In this document: positions 11,665-21,881 of the stretch, piece by piece
Numbering within the stretch: the stretch's first letter is position 1
Layout of the letters: every line of letters begins with the position of its first letter
Assembly: GCF_001540865.1 (NCBI RefSeq)
Contig: NC_033622.1
Coordinates: forward strand, 9,238,732-9,302,731
Reading direction: 5' to 3'
DNA: 64,000 nucleotides
Source of the DNA: Ananas comosus
Lineage: Eukaryota; Streptophyta; Magnoliopsida; Poales; Bromeliaceae
The notes under the pieces: generated by a model
What the model was told of the DNA's origin: nothing
The model's input: only the letters and a program-made list of their open reading frames with translations
The model's database searches: none
Made by a program: the position numbers and the translations under genes

Positions 11665-12568
11665 TTTGACAACTTGATGTGAAGAATGCTTTTCTTCATA
11701 GAACTCTCTCCGAAGAAGTTCATATGACACAACCACCGGACTTTGTGGACCCCTCTTCCTCACCACGTTTGTCGTCTCCGCAGGCAATCTATAGTCTTAA
11801 GTAGGCCCCTCGGGCCTGGTTTCAGCTGTTCACTTCATTTTTTTCCGAAATTGGTTTTGTCGACAATACTGCAGATCCCTCGATATTTGTTTCTCATTCC
11901 TCTTCTTTTATACGTTGCTGATATTATTATCACCGATAGCTCCTTTCTTTTGGAGGCCCTCATTGTCATCTTACAATGTGAATTTGCTATGACGAAGGAT
12001 CTCGAGGCGCTCCATTATTTCTTGGGCATTGAGGTTACTCTGTCTTCTTCTGGTCTTCATCTAACCCAGCGCAAATATGCACATTAACTATTTCAGCGCC
12101 ATGGCTTTCTTGATTGCAAGCCTGTTTCTAGTCCTCTCTCCGACAACTCGCCTCTCGTCTCATGAGGGACGTCTTCTTAACGATCCCTATGTCTATTGTC
12201 AGCTTGTTGGTGCTCTCCAGTATCTCACCTTCACGAGACCGAATATTTCGTATGCTGTCAACTTTGTTGCTCAGTATTTCCATACGCCTCGTGAACCACA
12301 TATGCAAGCCGCCAAGTATATCTGCGTTATATCTGAGGCACACAATCTTATGGTCTTCTACTCTCTCGCTATGTCAATCCTTCTCTTGTGGCTTTTGCCA
12401 ATGCTGATTGCGCTGGTTGTTTCGATACACGTTGCTCTACTTCTAGCTATTGCGTCTTTCTCGAGCCCGATCTTATCTCCTGGTCCGCTAAAAAATAGCC
12501 CACCATTTCTCGCTCCAATTCTGAAGCGGAGTATCGTGCTGTGGCGTACACGCTTGCTGAGAATAACT
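11665..12568 (+). pseudogene. copia reverse transcriptase (C-terminal part) and RNase H
   Basis: Continuation of copia I pol: the QLDVKNAF block follows directly after the solo LTR, then the polymerase region with the catalytic YVDD-like motif altered (YVADIIIT), LHYFLGIEV, and RNase H segments ([30 protein letters not shown]). Several stops and frame changes are present. The sequence ends in RNase H at 12568, where a TRIM end begins. The altered catalytic motif alone would inactivate the polymerase. Confidence 0.8.
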
Positions 12569-12617
12569 GTGATGCCCCAACTTTCCAGATTCACCAGGCC
12601 CAATCATATAGTCCCAG

Positions 12618-15144
12618 TGTAAGGAAGTGGAATCTCGAAATCCGAGAGTCACGCTTCATTCAGGATCGACTATTTGTCGAATGGAATGGCCATGGGAGGG
12701 CCAAGGATGCCTAAAGCACCAAAAGTGCATTAAGGTTAGAGCCCACGAGAGCAAACAGTGCAATTCTACACTTGGCAGGATTTTGCTCTCGGGGACCGGT
12801 CCCTGGGGTGAGGGACCAGTTCCCGTACGTGTAACCAGCGAGAAAAATAAAAATTTGGCTAAGTCCTGAGAGTTCAGCTCTCGGGGACCGGTCCCTGGAG
12901 ACCGGTCCCCGTAACTGAGGGTTGCGTGGGAGGCCGATGCAACCGGTCCCTGGCCAAAGGGATCGGTTCCCGTAAGCTCCCCAGCCTGGAAGGCTCTCGG
13001 GGACCGGTCCCTGGCGTGAGGGACCGGTTCCCGTACGCGTGACCCAGGGAAGGACTCTCGGGGACCGGTCTATGGTCGGGATGACCGGTCCCTCTGGGCG
13101 AAAAATGCCCAGTAAGAGGCAGTGCACAGGGACAAAAGGTGAGGGACTTAAGTGGATATTGTTACAATATGAGGAGCATGGGACCCCTCCTCTCTCTCAT
13201 TCCCTCTCATTTCCCCCCCTCTCTCTCTCTAGAAAGAAAAGGAGAAGGAGAAGGAAGAAGAAGGAGAAGAAAAGAAGAAGGAAAAGGAAGAAGAAAAAGA
13301 AGAAGATCAAGCTAGAAGAAGCTTTGGACCTCTCCCTCTTCCTCTTTCTCTTTGAAGCTAAATAAGAGGTAGGCTTCTAACCCTAGTTGTGAAATTTAGG
13401 GTTTTTAGGTTTTAGCTCTTTGGATGGGATCAAATGGATCCCTAGCACCATGAATGGTGGAATTAGAACTAGAATCTAGGATTTTTGAAGTGGGTTTGCA
13501 TAGTGCTAACCCTAGGGCACCCAAATTAGGGCTTTTGGAAAAGTTGAGGATTGATCTCATTTGACCCTCCTATAACCTAATTGCTAGGTGTCTAAATGTA
13601 AGGGCGAAGTCGGATTTTCGATTCGTCAAGCGGGCGAAAAGATATTGGCGAAACAAGGCCAACCAAGCTTCATTTCGACCTAAGAGGCCGAGAAGTCGTC
13701 GTAACGTCCGTTGGAGGGCATTTCTAGAGCCTCCACATCCTCAAGAGGTGGGGGGTGTCCATCCAGAAGCATTCGGGTTTCCTTTTATGTCTAAGTTACT
13801 TATGTTGATCATATTGCATTATAGAATTAATAGATGTATATTTCCTTTTCCTTGCATGCTTCTTAGTAGTATAACTTATAAGTCGAACACATGGACTAGG
13901 GTAGCATGAGGATTGGGTCTTGTGACATGAAAATCCTGTAATGGCATAAAGAGGCGAACTTGGACATAGCCTAGTAGAGTGGCATTGAACTAGTATAGTA
14001 GAAACACTAAACATGAACGAGTGGCATGTCAACTAGCTAGAAAACTTACTACAATGATCGAACGAGTGGCATCGGGTCTAGAGTAGTAAATGTGACATGG
14101 TTCTAAGGGTGGTAGAGACCCCGGCATCTAGGATGCATTGTATATGGTGCAGCAGAGGCACTCTGACCCTTGTAGATAGGGTATCCTCTTATGAGGATTG
14201 GATCATACTCACTAGTCTGTTTTCGCTGTCGGTGGTCGCTCCACCGTGGCACTAGTCTCCGGAGTACTTTACTAAAAGCAGACGTAGTTGTCCCGCAGAC
14301 GGTCTCGATGTGCGAGTGCAGCTTCTCCTCACCTATGAGAATGAGAGTGAGTCGAGGGTTTAACCTATGGGTTAGCCAAGTAGATTGGGTAATAAACATG
14401 AATAGCAAGTAGAATTGCATCATTACCTTGAGTAGACATAGTGTATGTTGTAGATTGCATTGCTATTCACCCTATATACTCTTGACATCATATCAGCATG
14501 ATAGTAGTTATTGCATAAGTAATCTCATTACTATTGTTGGAGGCATGATAGAGTAGTTGCAGTTTATTTCTCTATCTATCTATCTATCTATTTCTCTATC
14601 TGTGCCTGCTTAGACCTAGTGGAAAAACCAGCGGAGTCGGCGGCCGAACCCACTGGAAACTATATTTATATAGTCCTCACCCAGTGTGGTTTTGGAAGAT
14701 AGGTACACACAGAGGCGAGCCGCGATCCCTAAGTGAGTAGTTAGTAGCTTTCCTTTTTGCATATAGAGTACCCTGGTGTACTAGAAGATGTATATTTTAG
14801 ATAGGCATTGGAAAGCTATGATGTATTTTGGGAAAATTATGTATTTACATTTTGGAAGATGAAAATATAATATATTCAAATAATGTAAATGTTGAATGGT
14901 TGTGATAGCTATATATTTCTCTCTTTATACACTTGTACATTCACTCGTGGTTCTTGCTCTTAGTTGTAGTGCACTTGTGCGCATCGTATTTGATCATGTT
15001 ATTTAAGCAATTCCTAGGCGCTTAATTGTACTTGATCAGGTTGTTTGGCCTTGGGCGAACAGGGGAGGTCCTGTCCGTTCGGCGTACGTCCGCCGTGCCT
15101 GAACCGGACCAAATTGGTAGGGGTTTCGGGGCGGGGGCGCGACA
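12618..15144 (+). mobile_element. Solo gypsy LTR (B) with perfect CCCAG target duplication
   Basis: TGTAAGGAAG ... GCGCGACA, 2527 bp, is flanked by CCCAG at 12613-12617 and 15145-15149. It has eight exact ACCGGT sites between 12795 and 13089, a CT-rich tract at about 13190-13232 followed by a long GAA/AAG-rich leader, and the hairpin GAACAG/CTGTCC at 15057-15076. No classical TATA box is seen; an ACAATATGAG sequence occupies the equivalent place. The start resembles that of the solo LTR at 19377. Confidence 0.88.
13225..13320 (+). repeat. GAA/AAG-rich tract in LTR B leader
   Basis: An almost pure purine stretch (AGAAGGAGAAGG-type) follows the CT-rich tract. The Lys/Arg runs it can encode are a composition artefact. 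Confidence 0.8.
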
Positions 15145-15197
15145 CCCAGATTCACCAGGCATTGTGAGATCCATCTTACACTTCCGACTGGTTATCA

Positions 15198-15212
15198 GGC
15201 TCTAATACCAAC
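15198..15212 (-). other. Primer-binding site of minus-oriented TRIM
   Basis: Read on the minus strand, GTTGGTATTAGAGCC follows the LTR end, one base different from the standard tRNA-iMet site. Confidence 0.6.
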
Positions 15213-15380
15213 TATGATACCCAACTTTCCAAGGAGTCACCTATCCTAGGACTGCTGTAGTCCTAGCACGCTTAACCCTCTTAACCTTTTCGGCCTAGCC
15301 ACTGCCCAAAATGCTATAGCCTGGTTAAGAGGTTTTTAACTCTATTATATCTTATATATAGGACTACCTGGGATATTACA
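15213..15380 (-). repeat. 5S-like TRIM LTR, minus orientation
   Basis: Read on the minus strand, it begins TGTAATATCCC, contains TTAAGCGTGCT and later a GGATAGGTGAC-like block, and ends GGGTATCATA beside the primer site. It is the inverted, diverged counterpart of 15748-15918. Confidence 0.65.
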
Positions 15381-15747
15381 TTCTATATAACACTCCAAGA
15401 GCCCCACATTGGATGATGTAAGAGAGTGTGATGGGCTTATAAATGACGGACACACTAGTAATAATAACTGAGCTTAAGCATTTTGGGCCAGTGGTTTGGA
15501 TCCAATAAGTTATTATTGCTAGTGGGAAGCAGGGCTTTACAGTTAGTATCAGAGCTAATTACCAGCCAGAAGTGTGAGATGAGTCTCGGCTGAGCCAGGT
15601 TATACAGCGGGCAGAATGAGACTTTGGCTGATGACTGTTGTGGGTGGAGCGCGGCTCCACACAAGGTCAACTAAGGCTAGCGAAACGAGATACTTATGAG
15701 CGTGTCTGAGCCTGACAAGGACGTCAAGGCTTAAAAAGGTGGGAGAA
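15381..15747 (+). mobile_element. TRIM unit: diverged LTR, primer site and polypurine tract
   Basis: An LTR-like part ends GGGCTTTACA at about 15541 and is followed by TTAGTATCAGAGC (15543-15555), a primer-site variant. About 200 bp of non-coding internal sequence then ends in the purine tract AAAAAGGTGGGAGAA (15733-15747) just before the next LTR. It has the spacing of a TRIM with no coding sequence. The LTR part is not clearly 5S-like, so this may be a chimera of two TRIM families. Confidence 0.55.
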
Positions 15748-15918
15748 TGTAAGACACCACCCTAGATAGTCTATATATAAGATATAATAGGCTAAAAACC
15801 TCTTAACCCGGCTATAGTATTTTGGGCGGTGGCTAAGACCAAGAGGTTAAGAGGGTTAAGCGTGTTAAGGCTCGAGTAGTCCTATGATGAGTGACCTCCG
15901 GGAAGTTGGGGCATCACA
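15748..15918 (+). repeat. 5S-rRNA-like TRIM LTR, plus orientation
   Basis: TGTAAGACACC ... GGCATCACA, 171 bp. Its last 65 bp closely follow the 3' half of plant 5S rRNA: TTAAGCGTG, a GAGTAGT block, GTGACCTCC and GGGAAGT occur in 5S order and spacing. 5S-bearing LTRs define the Cassandra TRIM family (established). The 5S internal promoter (A box, IE, C box) may be partly kept, but transcription by Pol III is only a possibility. Confidence 0.7.
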
Positions 15919-17718
15919 ATTTGAGTCGAGAACTTAGCATAGTTGATTTATGTCATTTAATGTAATAATAGTACATAAATATTGATCTATTGCTCCATAG
16001 CTTGGTTTACCTGTGATTTCTTGACATATCCCATACTTGTCGGCATATGTTTATATAGTAGGAAAAAAAATCTCGAAGTTGCATTTAATAGAATCTTTGT
16101 GAATGATGCAATTGAGGTACTTTGATCATGTGCATGTGACTATAGCTTACAAGAGCCAAATTGAGCTCAACAAGCATATTTGCTCATCGAGGGTCGCGCC
16201 CCCACGACTTTTTGCCCCCCTTGGAGGTGTAGCCACACGGTTATGCTATTGTTCGAACCGTTTTTTGTTTAGCGTCTAAGTGGGTTCATGTGCGATTCTT
16301 CGACATTCCACTTCACACGGCGCAAGCTTGACCAGACTTTGAGTTGGTCAGTGTAATTGGGTATCATCACAAATGACCATACCAAGTGAAAATAGAAATT
16401 GATGCATATATAAGCTATGTCGTGCATATTGTAGCATCATTGATACTTACATAGAAATTTGACACTTATATTAACTAAGTTGAACATATTAATAATGACA
16501 TAGTTATTTTCATGAAGACTTGATGTATATGACATTTAGATAGATTATACCCTCGTACACATTGAACCCTTCAGAGGCATAATAATTGTTTTATATTCGA
16601 TCACCCGGTGTTTTTGTTATCAATGTTATTTAATATCATCTCCTCTTTACTATTGTGCCTCGATAAGTCCTAGCATGCAGAGCGCCTCTCTCGGCGGTTG
16701 TACCTACTAGGAACTATTTCTAATAGTTCTTACACCCATTGTTTTGAATGTTTTCATACCCAAATTTATAGGGAGAGCTCGAGGACGTGTAAAAGGTATC
16801 TCGAGCTAGATAGTGCATTGTTCCTTTTTCCGATAAAAGGTCCAAGAGGGTAACCCCTTAATTGATGCCTATGATATGTACCATGTGCAAAGAGTATGTA
16901 TGAAAAGTTGAAATGTAATGTATGCAATGGTAATATCTATGTATACTTTTGGAAGGAAAGATAATGATGCAGTATAATTGTAACGGTTCAATGTAGTATA
17001 TCATTTTGGGATATGCAAAATGGTAATCGACGAGGACTTCATGTGTTTGTAATTACTTTACTTTCTTCGATACTTGTCAACTCATATATCTCCTTTTATA
17101 TTGTGTTGTATTAAAGTGGATTGTATTGGTTGATCTTTTATGCTTCGTATGTACGAGGGTGTCCTTGTACATACGACTGTCTATGCACACACCCGAAAAT
17201 GCTTCCATTGTGGCCCGAGGCATGCGAGCATCCAATATGCAGGTTCATGTAACGACTGCTAGAACAACTTGCAAAACACAAACACTTCTTACACCTATCC
17301 ACCAACCAATGTATGACTCCATTAATGTTGATTGTATCACTTTAAGATCACTATGATTTATTGAATTTATTGAAATCATTGATCTCTCATCTTTCAAATA
17401 TCAATATAAATGGCCTTTCTCAAAGGTTATCATTCACCCTTTCTTCATCTTCGAAAGGTATATTGATAGAATGGCTCTACAAAACAAGAGAAAAGAAATG
17501 TTGGCTAATGAAAAAGGATTGGAAAATGAAAGGATGGAAAGGTGTAGATCTGATCCAATTAGTTACAGCAGACAATGAACAAGCCTACTCAATGCTGATA
17601 GACCTAGCATCATCTTCATTTCCAAATATCATGGCTAGTGCGTCTGTAAAATCATAATATTTTGATCATGTCTTAACAGAGGTCTCACCTTTTTAAGAGG
17701 ATGAGCTCCATATCCTTC
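15919..17718. other. Region without genes; degenerate gypsy LTR-like sequence
   Basis: No coding sequence is supported. Around 16660-16830 the order of short motifs (a CCTAGxxxGCAGAG block, CGGCGGTTG, CTACTAGGAAC, AGTTCTTACACCC and GTAAAAGGTATC) repeats that of the gypsy LTRs elsewhere (for example 11100-11235), so roughly 16000-17250 is probably an old diverged LTR. A 98-residue open frame at 17361-17657 (plus) is unrecognised. Confidence 0.45.
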
Positions 17719-18228
17719 TGTTAGTCTAATTATTTATGTATTTATGTGATTAGCGCTATTGCCAATTGTACTTATACAAGATCTAGTTTAACACAAACCT
17801 GTGTTATAAAGTGTTTTTTGTAAGTGTGTTCACTATATATTCAAGGAAAAACTTCAAAAACCCCCCCTGTGGTTTCGTAGTTTCTCACTTTGCACCCCTG
17901 TGGTTTAAAATGTATCAATTTGCCCCCATGTGGTTTCTTTTTTCTCCTTTTCTTATCAATTTCATTATTTTTTTTTCTTAAATCAGTGATAAAGTGAATA
18001 TTTGATAAATCTAGATGGGTATCTGAAGTTTTTTGTATATAATTTAATGAAATATTAACAAAAAAGCTACCAAAAAGATAAAAACGAAACCACGGGGGCA
18101 ATTTGATACATTTTAAACCACAGGGGGGCAAAGTGAGAAACTACGAAACTACAGGGAGGGTTTTTGAAGTTTTCCCTATATTCAATGGAAACCGTAGAGG
18201 GGGCTTTTATGGCTTTACCCAATTTTTT
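17719..18228 (+). repeat. 5' LTR of copia element II, split by a MITE
   Basis: It starts TGTTAGTC and ends just before the primer site at 18230. Without the 332-bp MITE and its target duplication the LTR is about 170 bp, like its 3' partner. Confidence 0.7.
17845..18176. mobile_element. Mutator-type MITE with long inverted repeats and 9-bp target duplication
   Basis: The 332-bp element has terminal inverted repeats of about 90 bp containing two CCCxTGTGGTTT blocks, flanked by TATATTCAA at 17836-17844 and 18177-18185. The perfect 9-bp target duplication and long inverted repeats fit non-autonomous Mutator-like elements. There is no coding capacity. Confidence 0.88.
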
Positions 18229-18229
18229 A

Positions 18230-18242
18230 TGGTATCAAAGCC
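18230..18242 (+). other. Primer-binding site of copia element II
   Basis: TGGTATCAAAGCC differs by one base from the tRNA-iMet complement. Confidence 0.7.
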
Positions 18243-18659
18243 ACAAAGCCTCTAGAGAAAATCAACAGAGTTGTCTTCCTTCTTTCTTCCTTCCTGTCGC
18301 AATTTTTCTTCCTCTCTATTATCGTTCTACCTTAGAGTATTAGTGCTACAGTACTGCTGCTACAGTATTTAGCTACAGTGCAGGCGCTAAAGTATTTGCT
18401 ACACTAGTAGTGATCCTGTAGCCGACAATACTCATCTATGTTCGTAAAACCCTTACTAAAATTTTCTAGTCGTTGGATCTGTAGTTATTACTTGCTAGTT
18501 TTTCTCGAGGGTATTTTGTAAGCGTTGTTTTTTTTTCTTTAATTGCTACTGCCGCAGAGTTATTCCTTGTTCTCTTCGCCTTTATTTTTTGACGGCAGCA
18601 AAATTTTTTTCTCTAACTGTGGTGAATATCAAGACGCTTATTCCAATAGAGCTATCAGA
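18243..18659 (+). other. Leader of copia element II
   Basis: Non-coding sequence between primer site and gag, with several CTACAGT-type short repeats around 18340-18420. Confidence 0.5.
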
Positions 18660-19371
18660 CACTACATAATTGGTTTGGAAATAGGTGTTCCTCAACGTGT
18701 TGAAAAACTTCGGAATAGCCTCACACGTTGATGGAATGGGTGGACCACCATCTTGGATGGTAGAGGGCAACAAAATGCTAGCACCCAATCCTGATTATTT
18801 ACAATGGAAAAGAGAGGATAATACAATCCTCTCATGGTCAATGCAACATTATCCCTTTCTATTCTTCAGCTGGTGAAATCCAGTTCGCCGAAGTCAGCTC
18901 GCGACACATGGGTCTTCACTGAAAATTACTTTTTTGACAAGACTGCCTCTACATCTTTTTCTTTTAAGGCAGAATTGTGTAGCATTAAGAAGGGGTCAAT
19001 GCCTATGTCGGAGTACATGCAAAAGGTCAAATCTATTGGAGGTGCACTTTTAGCCATTGGGGAAGGAGAGTTCGATCACAATCTTGTGATGACAGTTCTG
19101 CTAGGTCTCCCAAAAGAGTATCGTGATTTTGTGAGTGCCTTGAATACTCACAAAACCAAACCGACTTTTGATTAGCTTCGTCCTCTTCTATTGTACGAGG
19201 AAATAGAAGTGCAACGTCATCGAGCCATGTTACATCCTCTTCCGGAGATTTTAGTGCCCTATACGCAAACCATGGACAAGTCTCCAGGGGAGGCCAGAAT
19301 GTTTGATCTAGAGGAGGACGAGGACAACGAGGTGGTCATCATCCACATGCCTCGCACTAGGATCCAGTGTC
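18660..19371 (+). pseudogene. copia gag pseudogene of element II
   Basis: Frames at 18685-19175 hold the copia gag core (FLNVLKNFGIASHVDG, then SMPMSEYMQKVKSIGGALLAIGEG in two parts, and a VLLGLPKEYRDFVSALN segment). They closely match the gag of copia element I. A stop at about 19173 and frame changes are present. The first cysteine of the zinc knuckle falls at the end of this segment, and the knuckle continues beyond the solo LTR at 21882. Confidence 0.75.
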
Positions 19372-19376
19372 AAATC

Positions 19377-21876
19377 TATAAGGAAGTGAATTCTCGAAAT
19401 ACGAGAGTTGGACTTCGCTCAGAATCGACTAATTGTCGAGTGGGTATGCTTCGGAAAAGCCGAAATCGAAAACCCAAAAAGTGCATTACAATGGATCCAC
19501 GAGAGCAAATTGTGCAAAAATCTGCACTTGGCAGAAATTGCTCTCGGGGACCGGTCCCTGGCGGGAGGGACCGGTCCCTGGCGGGAGGGACCGGTCCCCG
19601 TAAGCAGTGTGTGCGGCAGGAAGTCCCTGTGCGCAATGTTTGCTCTCGGGTCCCGGTCCCTTGGGAGGGGACCGGACCTTCATCCCTGAAGGTCCGGTCC
19701 CTCAGGCGAGGACCGCTCCCCGTACGCGCAAAAATTGGGCAGAGCCCTCTGCCCGCAGGAGTTGCTCTCGGGGACCGATCCCTCCGTAGGGAGACCGGTC
19801 CCCGCACCCGAAAAATGCCCAGTCTGGGGCAGTGTGTAACTTGGAAAGTGGGGGGTGTTTTGTGCAAATGTGCACTTGTGAAGAGGTATAGGAGGGGATG
19901 AGCTCTCTCTCCCTCATTTCTCTCCCAAAGAACACTCTCCCTCTCTCTCTCTAAACTCTGTTTCTCTCTCTCTAGAAGGTGAAGAAGGAGGAGGATTTGG
20001 TGGAGATCAAGGCCAAGGGAAGGATTAGCATCATCTTCTTCTTCCTCTCCACCATTAGAGCTTGCTTTAGAGGTAAGCTCATGAGAGCTTTCATGGTAGA
20101 TCCCTCTGGATGGATTCTTATCTTCTAGAATTGGTTTTGTTGGAACCCTAGCTTGCCAAATAGAAGGTTTATGCTTGAATCTAGGGATTTGAGATGGGAT
20201 TTTCGCAAGTTGCAAACCTAGGGCTCCAAATTGGAGTTTTTGGAAATAAAGGGTTTTGATCTAAATTGATCGTGTGTTAACCTAATTACTAGGTATCTAA
20301 ACGCGTTGGAAAGGTCGGTTCGTCGACTCGTCGAGCCGGTGCGAAGATATCGCCGAAACGAGTGATCGTGGCTTCGCGTTGACTCGAAGAGTCGAAGCGG
20401 CGACTAAGGATCATGAAATCAAGTTCCTAACCTCGCTACATCGCCTAAAGGTGGGGGGTGTCATCCCGAAGCAACTGGGCTCCTCCCTATGTCTAAGTAC
20501 TTATATGTTGATCATATTCCATATGTATATATCATGCATACTAGGGTGATTAGATGTTGTAGGTACTATTCTTGCATGCTCCTTATAGTGTGGCATAGTA
20601 GGCTTGACACGTGAACATAGGGTGCATGAGAATGAGATATTGTGACATAGAATCCTATAGAGATAAGTTAAATGAAAACTTGATCTTGCATCGATGATAT
20701 GTGACTAGTATAGTCAAGACATTGCATTATGACGAGTGGCATGTGAACCAAGTAAACAACTTGACGAGTGGCATTAGAACTTAGTGTTAAAAGAACACTA
20801 GTGACATGATGACTTAGGGGATAGACGAGTCTCCCTACTTGACACCTTGCATGAGATCGGTGGCATAGTGATGACCCTAGTGACAGGGTATCCTCTGTGA
20901 CGAAGATTGGATCATACTCACATAGTCTGTTCAGCGCTTGTGGCGGTGGCTCCACACAAGTAGTGCGGTCCGGAGTTTGGCACGTGAGAGATTGGGATAG
21001 CCTATTTGGGGTCCCAAGGGATAGCCTAATTGGGGTCCCGCAGACGATTCCTCGGGTGGTTCGAGTCCTCCATCATAGACGGATTTGAGATGTGAGTCGT
21101 GGGCGCGCCTATGGCCCAGCCAGAGGATTGGGCAATAAACTCATGAGAATTATGTGCATTGAGCATATTGAGCTTAGTAGAGTTGCATCCATACTTAATG
21201 TTGGTACTATAGCATGTTAGTAATTGCGTGGCTATCTTGTTCATTCCTGAATTCCGAGGCATAGTAGTATAGTGCAATTCTTTCAATATGCATCAATTTT
21301 AGTTCAGATATCTATCTATCTATCTGCTTATGCCTGCTTAGACCTAGTGGGGAGATCGGCGGAGTCGGCGGCCGAATTCACTGGGAACTATGAACAATAG
21401 TTCTCACCCCACTTTGTTGCAGGGCCGAGTTCAAATACACCCGGCGAGGATCGCGGTAAGGGCATCGCGCCCTAGTTTAGCTAAAAGCTTCCATTGCACT
21501 AATGTACTCTCGAGGACCCCGTTGACATATGATGTAGATGTACCTTGGAAGTTGCTTATGTATTTTGGTATAAACATTGTATATATTCATTTTGGAAGTT
21601 ACAAATGTAAACTGATGTAAATGAATGGTTGAATGGATGTAATAGCTAGATGTACCTCTCTTTATTCACTTGTATTGTATACTTGTATCTTGCTCTTACT
21701 TGTTAGCACTAGTGGTGCTCCGTGCTTATCATGTATGTAATTGAATTATTCCTGGGCGATTCTATGTACATGATCTCGTGGTTGAGCCTTGGGCGGACAG
21801 GGGAGGTGCTGTCCGTCCGGCGTCTGTTCGACGTGCCCGAACCGGACCAAATTGGTAGCAATCACAGGGCGTGACA
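19377..21876 (+). mobile_element. Solo gypsy LTR with perfect AAATC target duplication
   Basis: The 2500-bp LTR begins TATAAGGAAG (TG mutated to TA) and ends GGGCGTGACA, flanked by AAATC at 19372-19376 and 21877-21881. It contains ACCGGT sites at 19550, 19570, 19590 and 19794, a palindrome with 14-bp arms at 19669-19700, a CT-rich stretch near 19900-19975 and the hairpin GGACAG/CTGTCC at 21795-21814. It lies between the cysteines of the copia gag zinc knuckle. Confidence 0.9.
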
Positions 21877-21881
21877 AAATC

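Larger units (their letters stand above)
5394..12568 (+). mobile_element. Ty1/copia retrotransposon I, decayed and 3'-truncated
   Basis: A 5' LTR (5394-5586) and tRNA-iMet primer site are followed by copia gene order: gag, protease, integrase, reverse transcriptase, RNase H. The coding sequence has many stops and frameshifts. A 2.46 kb gypsy-type solo LTR (9195-11659) sits within the reverse transcriptase. The element ends abruptly at 12568 in RNase H, where a TRIM-type sequence begins, and no 3' LTR was found on the other side of that cluster. Confidence 0.85.
12569..15918. mobile_element. TRIM cluster with 5S-rRNA-like (Cassandra-type) LTRs in inverted orientation
   Basis: The cluster starts TGTGATGCCCCAACTT (12569) and ends with its inverse (15903-15918). 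It contains a minus-oriented 5S-like LTR with primer site (15198-15380), a middle TRIM unit (15381-15747) and a plus-oriented 5S-like LTR (15748-15918). The minus-oriented unit is split by solo LTR B in its short internal region. TRIMs are small non-autonomous LTR elements without coding capacity, and none is seen here. Cassandra-type identity rests on the 5S similarity described for the plus arm. Confidence 0.65.

Noticed and set aside
13039..13365. Frame with long Lys/Arg runs
   Set aside because: Produced by a GAA/AAG tract in an LTR leader.
15860..15918. A genuine 5S rRNA gene
   Set aside because: Only the 3' half of 5S is matched, with several changes, and it sits inside an LTR with terminal TGT/ACA; a TRIM explains it better.
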